Positions 44,709 through 55,930 of a stretch of DNA of 64,000 bases are shown in pieces. The notes below the pieces were generated by a model, which saw nothing but the letters and a program-made list of their open reading frames with translations, did no database searches and was not told the DNA's origin. The DNA comes from Neurospora tetrasperma FGSC 2508 (Eukaryota; Ascomycota; Sordariomycetes; Sordariales; Sordariaceae). Position numbers and translations under genes: made by a program. The stretch spans positions 2,919,328 to 2,983,327 of the forward strand of contig NW_009799101.1 of assembly GCF_000213175.1 (NCBI RefSeq). The letters run 5' to 3'. The first letter of the stretch is position 1. Every line of letters begins with the position of its first letter.

Positions 44709-46010
44709 ATGGCACCGACACCGTACTACGCGAGAGACACCCCAGCATTCACCGGCTTCCAACCTGAACCTGCTGGACGAGGGACAGAGGGAATCATCTG
44801 GACCTGCCTCAGCACCATCCTGCTTTCATCCTGGAGCTCATATCACGGCAATGCCTGTAATCCAAACAAACCCTTCAAGGAGGAGGCTATAATGTCATAC
44901 GTTCTCAAATTTTTCCTTGCATTCCTCTTCCCTGAAGTGGCAGCACTTCTTAGTTTGGATAATCTGAATACTGCCCTGCAACTTCGGAAAACAATACGAC
45001 AAGTGGGAGGAGCAGAATTTGCCAACTTCAGCTTGACGCAAGCCTTTATATTTGTCAAGGAAAGCGTATATCAGAGGCCGCACACCTCGGAAGAGATGGA
45101 GTGCATAAGCCCAGAGGCGCTTGTCAAGCTTGTGAGTAGCGGCAGACTGTCTTTCTCGGGTTTACCAACAGACGACGAACTAGCCGATAAGTCCAAGCGT
45201 GACTGGACACTCAAATCACTCTCCATAATTCAGACATTATGGTTCATCGCCAGCATCATTGCCCGCTTGTCCCGAGGGTACCCTGTGTCTCTATATGAGG
45301 ACATCACTGTGGCAAATGCCTTCTGTGGCGTCGTTGAATTTTCGTGTTGGTTACATTGCCCTCAGGACATCCGTCTGCCTTTTATTCTTAAGTCGGGTAT
45401 TCCTAGGGCAGCAAACGGTCCATCTACGACAGTCGACAGCGAGAAACCTGAGGGAGAAGCAACAGTTGAGGCATCATTACTTGTGTCCGAGCCCGCGACA
45501 ACAGAATCTGAAGCCTCGTCTGCACCTCAGTTGCCTGTGCTCGAGGACATTAGCATGGATAGGATGAGCAGAGAATTACCAAGCAGCGAACACCCCCTTG
45601 TTACCCAAAAGACGAATAAGCGTCGGGCTTCATTTATAACGCAACCCGCCAAATTACTGAAGATACCAGACATGGTGAAGGTGGTCGTCTTCGCAGTCTT
45701 CTCAGTCTTATTTGCTGGCATTCACATAGCTGCGTGGAACTACGGTTTCCTATCCGTTGCAGAGGCATGGATTTGGCGAGGCAGTTCACTTGCGCTCACA
45801 GTATTGGGTCTCTGCTTGCCCTTCAGCTTTCTAATCAAAACAACACGTACATCGCTCGACGCCATAAGGCACCGTTTTGTGGTCATCACTCTTGTGCTAT
45901 ATGCCTTAGTCCGTACCATGATGCTGGGTGTAGCACTCGCGTCTTTCCGAAAGGTACCCACGAGGATGTATGAAACTCCGTCGTGGACACAGTATTGGCC
46001 GCATATCTGA
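44709..46010 (+). CDS. Fungal multi-pass membrane protein of the RGT...WPHI type
   Basis: 433 aa from the ATG at 44709 (CCCAATGGCA). Near the N-terminus GRGTEGIIWTCLSTILLSSWSSYHGN matches the RGT-x-x-I-x-x-C-x-x-T start of a large uncharacterised ascomycete membrane family. FPEVAALLSLDNL, TQAFIFVKESVY and LVSSGRLSF follow, then a variable Ser/Glu-rich loop (about 245-315). A cluster of helices (MVKVVVFAVFSVLFAGIHI, SSLALTVLGLCLPFSFLI, FVVITLVLYALVRTMML) ends in YETPSWTQYWPHI, the family's typical C-terminus. An in-frame upstream ATG at 44496 would add a signal-like hydrophobic stretch (MILLFFALYFASLILS), which many relatives have, so the true start is uncertain. Function unknown. Confidence 0.8.
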   Translation: MAPTPYYARDTPAFTGFQPEPAGRGTEGIIWTCLSTILLSSWSSYHGNACNPNKPFKEEAIMSYVLKFFLAFLFPEVAALLSLDNLNTALQLRKTIRQVGGAEFANFSLTQAFIFVKESVYQRPHTSEEMECISPEALVKLVSSGRLSFSGLPTDDELADKSKRDWTLKSLSIIQTLWFIASIIARLSRGYPVSLYEDITVANAFCGVVEFSCWLHCPQDIRLPFILKSGIPRAANGPSTTVDSEKPEGEATVEASLLVSEPATTESEASSAPQLPVLEDISMDRMSRELPSSEHPLVTQKTNKRRASFITQPAKLLKIPDMVKVVVFAVFSVLFAGIHIAAWNYGFLSVAEAWIWRGSSLALTVLGLCLPFSFLIKTTRTSLDAIRHRFVVITLVLYALVRTMMLGVALASFRKVPTRMYETPSWTQYWPHI

Positions 46011-47055
46011 TGCGTTGAGGGAGACACTGTCAGAGGTGCTCAAAACATGAGGGATGTCGATCCTCGGAATGATGGTTCATGGGGCAATGATCACCAATCT
46101 GAGAAAGATGATGAAAAATGGAGTTGGAAAATGAGGGAGATGGAAGTGGGCAACTTGGAGGATATGCAACCTTGACGGAGGTGGAAGGGCGACGACAAAA
46201 ACCGGGCTCGAATCTGAAGTGGCAACTGGTCAGGTGGCAACGGAGGACGAAAAGTGAACACCAGGGCAACCTAGAGATACAGGGAAGGAGTGCCGGTGAA
46301 AGGGAAGCCGAGTGATCGGAATGAACGGGGCATGGACTTCCAACGAGCGTCCCTTCCCTTGGCCTCGGCGTGGGTGATGACTGCTTCATCACCCCGAGCG
46401 CACTCACCCTTTCATCGTCCGAGCGTATGACACGCTGAGTGCTGGTACTTTCTAGTTAGACGCAAAGCGCGGCATATGAAGGAGTGGGGTTGATGTCTTT
46501 CCTTCGTTTCGGTTGGGGATAGCTTTGACTTCTTCGTGGCATCGTAATCATGGTCATGGAAACAGACTCGACAGTATAAGCGTGCGCTTTGTCGACCATG
46601 TAGTTATTTTAGAGTTTGATCATCCAAGTAGCGCGAGGAAAACCAATGTAAATAAACTTGTTTCCGTGGTGATAGCTTTTGATGAGGGAGGAGGCGATAT
46701 TGTTCGAACAGGCTCCAAAGCTCCTACTCCCCATGTTAGCCTCCCATCTCATTCCCTTCTTTTAATATCTGTTGAATAACCTCGTCAAGCACATGACCAA
46801 CGACAAGGGCAAACCTCCCACGTACCTGATCACATATCTTATTCAATCGCACAGCATGGCCGTGTGTATACTTCCATACTCTGTACCTTTCCAAGAAGAT
46901 CGTCTTCCTTTGATCCCGCCATCATAGCAGTATACTTGCATCTGCTCCATCCCACCAGTTTGGAATCACGGTATCATTTTCAACTCGTGAGCCTGAACAA
47001 GCTAATTTGTGCGTAGCGATGGACTCAAAACGAGGTCTGAAAGTGACTTCAAGTT

Positions 47056-47152
47056 CAAAAAAAAAAGAAAAAAAAAAAAAAAGAAAAAAAAAAGAAAAAA
47101 AAGAAAAAAAAAAAGAAAAAAAAAGGAAAAAAAAAAAAGAAAAAGAAAGGAA
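47056..47152. repeat. A-rich polypurine tract
   Basis: About 95 bases made only of A and G in long A runs (up to 15) with single or paired G, on the + strand. The ORFs across it are lysine-only artefacts. Confidence 0.9.
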
Positions 47153-47557
47153 ACCCAAACTGGCGGCGGAGTACAAACAGCGGGCTGTTTAAGATTGACG
47201 CAATCAAGGCTTCGTGGTTTCCGGGGTTGAGTTCTGGGATTTGGATGACAGGGAAGGAAGGCAGAGTAGAGTAGTCATCAACTACTCGCTTTTTGTTTGT
47301 TGTCTCCTTCCCCCAGCAGCTTCAAGTCCAGGCTTTGCCTCTTGCTTTCTTCCTTCCTTTCTTAGAACATTGCTCTAGGAGTTGATCATTCCGCGGTTGT
47401 CAACATCAATACTATATGCCTTCCCATTCCAACGTTTGTACAATTTGAAACTGGTTCGATTCAGTTGGTGATCTGGCTTTTCGAGCATGGGTAGAGCAGG
47501 GGAGTTTTGGGTGCTCTCATATTAGCCTGTATAGAGGAACTGTCCTCTGTTTGAAGC

Positions 47558-47605
47558 GATATCGGACGACGACGACGACGACGACAACAACAACAACAAC
47601 AACAA
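47558..47605. repeat. (GAC)n(AAC)n compound microsatellite
   Basis: About seven GAC units followed by seven AAC units in the spacer. Confidence 0.85.
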
Positions 47606-47989
47606 GGGTCTAAGAAGCTACAGAAGCCTCTTGTGAGCGTCCGTTTAGGCTCTCTCCGTATCCTCCAAGGCCTTGAAAATGGAAGACCTGGGATATAAGT
47701 TTCTTGACACGATAACAATAAATCCAGTAAAGCTTCGACTTTGTGTACCAGACTAACAAACACACCAGGACGGGATTGTAGGGTGATGGTAATTGCCCCT
47801 GCCCCGGACAACTCTCACACTCTCATTCCTCACAGCTCCGCGCGCGAGAAGGCACAGGACATTCAAGCTTCTGAAGAATTCTCCTGAAGGACCACCAAGC
47901 CTCACCCAACAAGCCACAGAAGATCGAGCTGTACTTCACTGATAAGAACCTTGTAGAGTACGTACAAAAAGGACATCAAAGGGTTCAGA

Positions 47990-48616
47990 AAAAGTCAAAT
48001 CGTCACTGTTTATATCCTGGTGTTGTTCGCGACGGGCGCCCTTTTGGGGGTCGTACATAATAAAACCAAGAAAGCCGAGGGGAAGGCGGTGGACGAGGGA
48101 GTGAGAGACGAAAGAGGTGCCAGCAACCGAAAAGTCATCATCATCCGAACACTTGGAAGAAGTTCAAGTTTTGTCAGGAGTGTCAGAATTTATCGAAGAG
48201 GGTACCGGAAGAAAATTCACAATGACTCGGCACGGAGGGTTCGAAGAGTCGTTTGACGTTAAAGGTTACCAGCAGAAACAGGAAAGTTGACCGAATCTGG
48301 ACAATGACCTGTCTTCATTGTCTTCTTGATCATTTATCTGTGCATTGGAAATATACGTTTCCTGCCAGATCAGAAAGGTGGACTGGGGAATCCGTGCAGT
48401 CACGATGGCTGTCAGTGGCCTCATTTTCACGGAGAAACTTCACAAATCAAGGATGACTGCAAAAGGATGACCTCATGGCTGCTCCCCCAATATGCATAGC
48501 TTTGTATGTCTTGAGCCGCCTAGCAATTCTGGACGTTGCGCTTTCGTCCTTCCGAAGTGCACCAGTGGGTATTTACGAGGTTCCAGGCTGGACAAGGCTC
48601 TGTCCGCATGTGTAGG
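47990..48616 (+). pseudogene. Decayed 3' part of an RGT-family membrane protein (relative of 44709-46010)
   Basis: Three separated pieces match the C-terminal half of this membrane family in order. Near 47995-48070: IVTVYILVLFATGALLGVVHN, resembling the helix before the loop. Near 48350: TFPARSERWTGES, where relatives have FPT..E..WR. From about 48500 to the stop at 48616: a stretch ending FRSAPVGIYEVPGWTRLCPHV, closely matching the last residues of the gene at 44709-46010 (FRKVPTRMYETPSWTQYWPHI). The pieces are in different frames with stops between, and the N-terminal half is absent. The last piece has its own ATG (48477) but encodes only about 46 residues. Confidence 0.6.
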
Positions 48617-48991
48617 AACTAGGGAGACACGGCAAACCCAGGAGCAATTCCGGCGGACTGAGAATTCTTAGGACTTTACTTTGGAGTCAGAACAGCTGGA
48701 CCTTGTGGGCTGACATGGGGGATTTTCACAAATTGTTCACGAGCAGACCAATGTTGAAAAGGGAAACTTTTATTTTCGCACGTGTAATATTTGGCATTGA
48801 TTGCCAAAGTAAGAACCCTAGAACAAACGAAACCAAATCAATGCTGGGTATCAAGATGAACTCCATAAGTCTGGTAGATAGGATAGGGCTTGAAATAGAA
48901 ATTCCGCAATAAAAACAAAGCAAATGAGTTGCCACAGTGTACAGAGGAAACTTTGACCACAGACGGTGAAACGAGCCTTACCCGTGAGGGG
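48617..48991. other. Intergenic
   Basis: 3' region of the DUF8004-type gene. Nothing else seen. Confidence 0.5.
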
Positions 48992-51653
48992 TCACACTGG
49001 AACCTTCACCTCCAAGTCCCTCAGCCCGCCTACATCCGCATACTGTGCCCAGGGGTCGCTGCTCGTCTCATGCATAGGCATGGTACAATTGGCCTTATTG
49101 TCACCCCTTCCAGCAATGTCGAGAGAGGTTGCTGACTGAGTTTTCCGGATTCTCAGAGGATCAGGGTGGCACTCACTCGGTCTCCGTCGACTGCTTCTGC
49201 GAGGGAGCGGAGGTGCCAGATCGTTGCTTTCTAGGGTCATACCGCGCATCAGTTCTTCTCCAGTTACCAGGGCTTTTGGTGATGTTGGTGAGCTGCAGAA
49301 GCTCGGCGCTGTCGAAGACGCAGAAACAGCCGTCTCCCTGCTTGTCGTACTAGATCCGGTGGTGTTATTGGATGACGTAGATGCGGTCGATGGTGAGCGG
49401 AGCGTAATACCTTGCGTCCTGATACCCTGTTCTGGGATTTGGGTATTGGATGCCTTCGTGACGTCGGCAAGGGACTGAGGCGGTTTGTTGTCTATGGTTG
49501 GCTCGCTATGGCCAGGGTGGACATCGTTGGTACCATTCCCATATCCTTGAATTACAATCTCGTGGTATGAAGCACGCCTGCTGCGGCTGGGTGAAGTGGA
49601 CTCTTTCTCTGCTGGTCGGTTCCCAGTGAACGCATTGAGAGAATGACTGATACTCTTGGTGAGACTGTGAACTCGGGTTGGAACAACGGGCGGGGACGTC
49701 GTTCTGGGGTCAGTTGCGATCCTACTAGGCGTCCTATCATGTATCAACGCGAAGTGGTCAATATCCGGTCTGATCTTCCTGTCTTCGCCGTAGGTAAACA
49801 CCGCCGGAAATGATGACAGAATGAGTGGTGTGGGAAGTGAGAAGTTTGGCAGCGACTTGAAAGATGCATGGCCATTTTGTCTTGTTCCCTTTGAGATTCG
49901 AGTGCTGAAGCTTGACTCATAGTCGTCCGCATCCCAAGGCGGTAAATTTTCGGTACTGACGGCCATGTTGTAGTATGTATTTCCGACGTTCTGGCATTCC
50001 AGAGGAGCCTGTGTGCAGGCTCGTAGTACTTGATAGATTGCATAGACGAGAATCCATCGAACTTTCCGCGCGTCAACTTGGGAAATCTTCTCTTGTCTAT
50101 CGATCTTAAGAGGTGAGAACACGCAGTCTTCTTCGTATCTTTGATAAGCAATGACAAGTGGATTCCTGTAGATGGTGGCTTTGCTTCTGTTAGATGCTTT
50201 CGCCAGTGCTGCATGTGCAACTACCCGTTGGTCTGGCTTTAGTTTGTCGGATTTATGCAGCCAGGAGGTTCTTCGAGACGCGCTGGTGGTAGGTAATTCC
50301 GGCAGTAAAGGCAGGGGGTGGGGAAGCGGAGAGTACCTATTCCGTACGTCAAAGCCATGGACACACTGGAGAGTACACAGTCCCCCTTGAGCAGAGGCTG
50401 GTATGCTTTCTGACGGGGTATATGTGTTATCCACCAAGAGTTCGTACAAAGCTTCGATGTCATCTCGCATCGTTCGATATATTGCGGGAGGGAATATCAA
50501 GTACCGTTGGTCGATTGATGTTGGCGGGTAGTATCCGATCTTGGTAGCGAAAAAAGCGTGGAGGAAGGTTCGGAAACGCTCAAGATGAGACCGTCCGCCG
50601 ACCGTCAGACCTAGATGAGCCTGGGATAAATCCTCATCCAGGAAGTTTTGCAACATCAACGTAGCCTGTCCAAGTTTCTCATCCATTTCGGCTTTTGCCT
50701 GACGAAGAAGCCTTCGAGTTGCAGAAGTGATAACCTAGCTAACTAGTTAGCTCAAGACTAGACGACGCTGAAGTAGTTGTGAGGAACGCTTGCCTGGTAT
50801 TCGGGGACAACGTATAGCTCTTCAAACATTCCGGTACAGTGGGTGAATGCCTCAATGTAGAGCCTGCGATCTTGACAATACTCCGCAAATTGAAGCATGC
50901 CTAAGGCATGTGCTGGTTGATTACACATTTCCAGATAACCTTCTTCGTCGGCGTAGCTCAACAGGTCGTCCGCATTGTTGACCCCAAGACATCGGAGCTC
51001 AGTCATTGTGTGTAAAAGACGAATGAGGGTTGCTCCAAGATGTTCCCCCACCATCGATCTCCGAAAAATCCAGGCAAAGAAATTGCGAATATCCAGGTAA
51101 TGACGAATGACCTCTGCTTCGGTTGCCGTAGGTGGAGCAGAAATGTAGAGCTCGATTTCGCTGGCTTTGATGTCTACTGTTTCTGGGATATCTTGTCTGA
51201 TACATCTTGCGACCAGGGGTTGACATTGAGTTGCAAGCAAGGTGTCGAAGGGCACTTTGAACGAAGGGCTCCGACTCGACTGGCCACGGCCATATAGATA
51301 TACTGAGCAATTACCCTTGCGATGCCATAGCTCCGGGTCCTGGCTATAAGTTAGCCTTGTTATCTCTCGTCGACTTGACATTCTCCGCTCAGGCATACTC
51401 TTTTCCATAAGCAGTCCCACGGTTGGGAAGTCCTAGAGGCACCGTCCCACCGTTTAAAATCCGGAACTCTTGCTCGCCGTCTGTCGTTGAGACTGCCAAA
51501 CCTAATGCTCTTCCCATTTTGCGGCTGGGAGCGAGCCTGGTGAAATCGTCCTCCGTCCGACCAGGATCTTGGTATGCCACATTGTGCCATGGTAGACCCG
51601 CGCGTATCGTTTCGAGCTGGTGTGAAGACCGGAGTCGAAGATCTGGCTGACAT
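48992..51653 (-). CDS. DUF8004-type fungal protein
   Basis: Three exons on the - strand: 51399-51653, 50794-51339 and 48992-50734, giving 847 aa. The ATG at 51651-51653 starts the first exon, which ends FKRWDGASRTSQPWD plus CLWKR; the second opens DPELWHRKGNCSVYLYGRGQ. Together these make the family's hallmark KRWDG...W...DPELW...GNC.V.LY. The body has SPSFKVPFDTLLATQC, IELYISAP and FAEYCQDRRLYIEAFTHCTGM. Exon 3 continues with MDEKLGQATLMLQNFLDEDLS and HLERFRTFLHAFFATKIGYYPP. The C-terminal 300 residues are Ser/Thr/Pro-rich. The second intron has GC-AG ends (CAG|GCAAGC ... TAG, 59 nt): reading across it as exon hits a stop. Role unknown; soluble protein. Confidence 0.9.
50737..50752. other. 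Perfect 16-bp palindrome inside the GC-AG intron
   Basis: AGCTAACTAGTTAGCT is its own reverse complement. It lies in the 3' half of the second intron of the DUF8004-type gene and includes the CTAAC branch-site motif, directly before the TAG acceptor. Confidence 0.9.
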
Positions 51654-53496
51654 ACACGTTCGCCTTTTCCCTCTTACACTGGTGGAGAGTTGTCGTGGGA
51701 GGCCAGGGAGTCCGCCTGCTTAAGTCATCGCGGGGAGACCCAGGTAACCCCAGCCGTCAAGACCAGAGACAATGCACGTCTGCCGAAGTACAAAGTGCAT
51801 GTTGTGTTCCACAGCCTCGACCTTGGTTGATGGACTCAGACGGGATGCACAACAGCCTAACCCGAGGCCTTGGCTCGACGTCAATAGGCTTTACGTACGG
51901 CTTGTGTGGCAAACTTGGGCTCAATGGGCCGATCACCTTTGTGATTAGCATGACGGACTGCTGGCAAAGGAGGAAAGAGATGAGGCGTCTTCCGGCTGTG
52001 CAACGGCTCGAAGAGGCAGTCGACGTATGCACTCTTCCCCGTCCAGACGAACCAGATACCCTTCCCTTTGCATATTCAGCTCTCCTCTTGGGAGCGCATG
52101 CGGCTGACCAACACCCAGAACTACCTGTCTCTGGCCCGTGTCATGGCCACTCGGCCTTTCTGGAGCCGCATCCAGACTCAGGACCCAGAGCTGAGGATTG
52201 GGTGATAGAGGAGGGGCTGATAGTGACATGTACACAGTAGTGAGGAAGATGACAGGGCTGCGTCAATGAAAGCAATGTGGTGCCAATCAAGACCAGGTCG
52301 GGAGTCGGCGTGGGGAGGTCCACGGAATGGTCGAGTTGGATGACGGAGGAGTATTGGCTATTGCAAAGCTGATCGCCTTCTTTTGGCGCCGTATCACGCC
52401 AGTCACTATAGACGCCACAAGCCATGATGCAGATGATGGGATGTCGTGGATCCTGCCACCGGTGCCTCTTTTGTCTTGGTTTTTCTCGCCTTTTGGCGGG
52501 TTTTAGTCCAGCTTATCAATCTCTTGGGGTGGCATCCCGCCGTCTGGGTCGTGTCTCGGATACCGGATGATAGACGACGCCGACAGGACGGGGAGACAGG
52601 AAGTTCGAGAGCAGCAGAAAGCCATTTTTGGCAATGGAGGCGGCTCCTTGTTCAAGGTGGACAGCGCGGGCAGCAGAGAAGGAGGTCAGCGTTTGGAAGA
52701 GTTACAGGATACAAATGGACAGGTAATGATACGGCCAGAAGAAGCGCATGGATCATTGATAAGTTGAAGGTGTCCAGTCGTGGTCTCAAGGTGCTTCTGC
52801 AAAGTGTCACTGTTTTGTGATGAGGAAAGAGATGATTGATAGACTCGAAAGTTGAAAGAGGCCCGGGAAGTGGAATGTGAAAGAAAGAGGACAGCAGTTG
52901 GGAGCTCAAGGGGCATGGACATTCTCTCGTTACGGTGGGGGTTAGGGATATGTGTGTAATCGCATATTCTCCCCCGCAATGGGGGAACTGCTGCCTTCTG
53001 CCGTGTGCCCTAAAGCTGCCCACTGGACCTCAACTTTCGGGCGTTATCTCCAGGAGCAAGGGTACTCCAGGTCCAAACGCGTCAGGCGCGTCAAGAGAAG
53101 CTCCAAGTCCCCTCCGGCCTCCATCTCTCCCGCCACACCATCGGACATCCTTCCCTCCCTCCCGCTCCCCCCTCCCCCACCTTACCCGCGCTGCCGTCCC
53201 ACTCCTTCTTCGACGATGGACATCGATTGAAGCATCCGGACTGGACTGGACTGGCGCACACGAACAACTCAGGCCCCCCTCCCCAGCCGAACCCACGAGA
53301 CTCTGCATGCATGTTTGGAAACAACAGACTCCCCGCTTTCCACCCAGGCCTCACCCAAAGCCGAATCAGAGACACCACTACCGGCAGTGGCTTGTGGTTC
53401 CCCGGGCTACGATCACCACCACTACCCTCCGAATCCGATCCCGCCAATGACCAGCTACCGCTACCAATAACACAAGAGGACCTCTACGACACTCCC
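51654..53496. other. Divergent promoter region, DUF8004-type gene and dynactin p62
   Basis: About 1.8 kb. Several moderately long ORFs exist on both strands but none has a recognisable domain. Pyrimidine-rich stretches at about 53080-53190 probably belong to the dynactin leader. The dynactin frame is open upstream of the chosen ATG to an ATG at 53310. Confidence 0.45.
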
Positions 53497-55466
53497 ATGG
53501 CGCCCTTCAATCCTTACACCTATATCCGGTGTCCCTGCTCAGAGCTCAACCCCTACACCAAGAGGACCCCCGACGTCACCGCCCAAGGCCTGTCTCGCGC
53601 CGCTCAGGATGACGACGACCATACCTTTGACCCTCGTGCTGCCCGGTCCAACTACAGCCTCTATCCGCTAGAGTATCTCTCCTTCTGTGAGGACTGCCAC
53701 CAGATCCGCTGTCCACGATGTGTAGCCGAGGAGATCGTTTGCTACTACTGCCCCAACTGTCTGTTTGAGGTGCCGAGTAGCAACATTAGGAGCGAGGGGA
53801 GCAGGTCAGTGATGCCACGTCGTCTACCTACTTCCTCACACTTGACTAACATGGAACTTCTCCCCTCAGATGTACCCGAAGCTGCTTCCAGTGCCCAATA
53901 TGCACCGGGCCCCTCGCTGTGAACCACGTCGAGACACCACCAGACCCAAACCAGCTGCTTAGTCCAGATCATGCCTCTTCTTCCCACTCGGGCTCCTACA
54001 TCTTGTCATGCTCTTACTGCAACTGGAGCTCTACCGAAATAGGCATCAAGTTCGACAAGCCGAACAGCATCCACATGCAACTGGCCAAGCTACGAAACGG
54101 CGGCGAGACGAGGTTGACAGCGAAAGAGCGCAAGGAGCGACGGAAGGAACAGGCCTCCCAAGGCGCCGGCGGTGGCAGCAGCACCGGCCAGGGAGAAGAA
54201 GACCTAGACACTCTCCTGGACATGGAAACCCAGTTCGCCAACCTCAAGTCCTTCTATCAGAACCAGCTCTCCGACGCCAATGGTACCGGCAAAGTAGGCG
54301 GCGACCCCTCCGCCGCCCTGGGCAACCTAGGCTTCGACGCGCCTGCCTCTCTCTCCCGCATCATGTCGCTCTACACCGGCTCCTCCTCGCTGCACGACAA
54401 GAAATCCAAGTCGCGACCGGGCACCATGCGCGAAGCACTTGCTCCCTCCGAAGGTCTGCAACTAGCCTCGCTCGATGAATCTAGCGCCATCACCGCCCTC
54501 CAAGACTTTGAATCCACCACCGGCCTCGATGCCTACTCCTCTACAGCCTCCACCACCCAACTCCAGTCTCAAGCCCCTTATCTCGGCGCCTCGCCCCTCC
54601 ACGGTCTCACGCGCTTCACCTCGTCGCTGCGTCCGATTCCCTACCTCCTGCGTACCAAGCGTTCCAAGCGCTGCCCGCAGTGCCGCCACATCATCAGCAA
54701 GCCCGAGAGCAAAGTGACCACGACGCGCTTCCGCATTCGTCTGATAGCGGGTAACTACATTCCAACCATCACCATCAAGCAGCTGATCATCCCCGGCCTG
54801 ACCCCGCCACCGATGCCGAACCTACCACCGGATACCATCGAGCCTTTGAAGCCGGCCCAGTTCGTGTTAACCTTCAAGAACCCCATTTTCGAATCCGTGC
54901 GAGTTACCTTGGCCACACCAGCCACCACCCCCGGCAGGTTCCCTGCCAAAGTCACTATCCTCTGTCCGCAATTCGAAATAGACTCCAACACGGACGTCTG
55001 GGAGGAAGCGCTTAAAGATAACAACGCCACATCCTCCTCTTCTCAATCTCAAAACCTCTCCAGCTCCACAGGGCCCGAAGGTTCAGGCCCAGGTGGTCGT
55101 AAACGCGCAGGCACGTTACGGCCGGGCACGGCGGGGGGCGCAAGTCTGGCCGGGGAGGAATTGGGACCGGAAGTAGGCAAAGTGTGGGAGAGGGGAAGGA
55201 ACTGGACGAGTATTGTGATTGAGGTGATACCCGCCAGTTTGGTGCAGACGGCCAAGAGGGATGGAAGGGGACCCATCAAGGAGGATGAAGATGTGCTGGA
55301 GATACCCATGTTTGTGAGGATCGAGTGGGAGGCGGAGGCACCCGAGGATGAGATCATGCCTGGGTTGAGTAGCGCAAAGGGAGGAAATAAGGATGGTGGG
55401 AAGGAGAAGAGAGAGTTGGCGTATTGGTGTGTGCTGGGGTTGGGAAGGGTTGCGAGGACGTTGTGA
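53497..55466 (+). CDS. ro-2: Dynactin subunit p62 (DCTN4)
   Basis: Two exons, 53497-53804 and 53870-55466, giving 634 aa. The start is the ATG in CTCCCATGGCG; an in-frame ATG at 53310 would add about 62 Pro-rich residues and is less likely. The N-terminal half has the p62 cysteine-rich zinc region: YIRCPCSELNPY, FCEDCHQIRCPRC, VCYYCPNCLFEVPSS, CTRSCFQCPICTGPL and YILSCSYCNWSSTEIGI. A coiled-coil-like linker and the CPQCRHIISKPESKV motif (about residue 370) follow, then the beta-sandwich domain that ends near the C-terminus. p62 sits at the pointed end of the Arp1 filament in dynactin and helps dynein cargo transport. In Neurospora loss gives the ropy growth form (gene ro-2, from memory). The 65-nt intron splits AG|A. 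Confidence 0.93.
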
Positions 55467-55930
55467 GACGGTGTCTGTGAGCGGTCATGATAAAATGAGT
55501 TTTATTGGATTCGGGGGGTTAGAGTCAAGGAATGATGTTTACGATTGAGGGCACGGTTCAAGGGTGTCATATGTATGACGGCGTTTAAAATCATGCAACG
55601 ACCATAGAAATTGCAGGACAAACACATAAGGCGAGGGACACACGCGACGAGCACATGATCGCAAATATGGACAAGATGTATCCCACAATCCATAACGCAG
55701 TAGTATTTGAATGTTGGCATTGATAGTGCACAACACAAGGGATAACAGGTAGTAGGGGAAAACCCATGCCTGCCCTTTTTCCAGAGACAAGCTAGCTAGA
55801 CGCCGTTCCTTTTGTACTGCCATGCATGCATTGCAAGAGAACCGAACCCGAATATCATCTGAGCCCTAACCCAATAATCACCCTTGGAGTGCTCCAGCCC
55901 AGACACTCAAACGCCCATTGCGTCCACCGT
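55467..55930. other. Convergent 3' region
   Basis: Between the dynactin p62 and eS7 genes, which converge. No gene seen. Confidence 0.5.

Larger units (their letters stand above)
46011..47989. other. Gene-poor spacer with simple-sequence tracts
   Basis: No gene seen. Contains the A-rich tract and the GAC/AAC trinucleotide tract listed separately. Runs up to the decayed membrane-protein fragment. Confidence 0.5.

Noticed and set aside
47056-47152. Lysine-rich ORFs on the + strand and Phe-rich ORF on the - strand
   Set aside because: They arise only from the A-rich tract and are not genes.
51695-52240. 181-codon frame on the + strand in the promoter of dynactin p62
   Set aside because: No domain; several other frames are also open here; no splice or start signals of quality.
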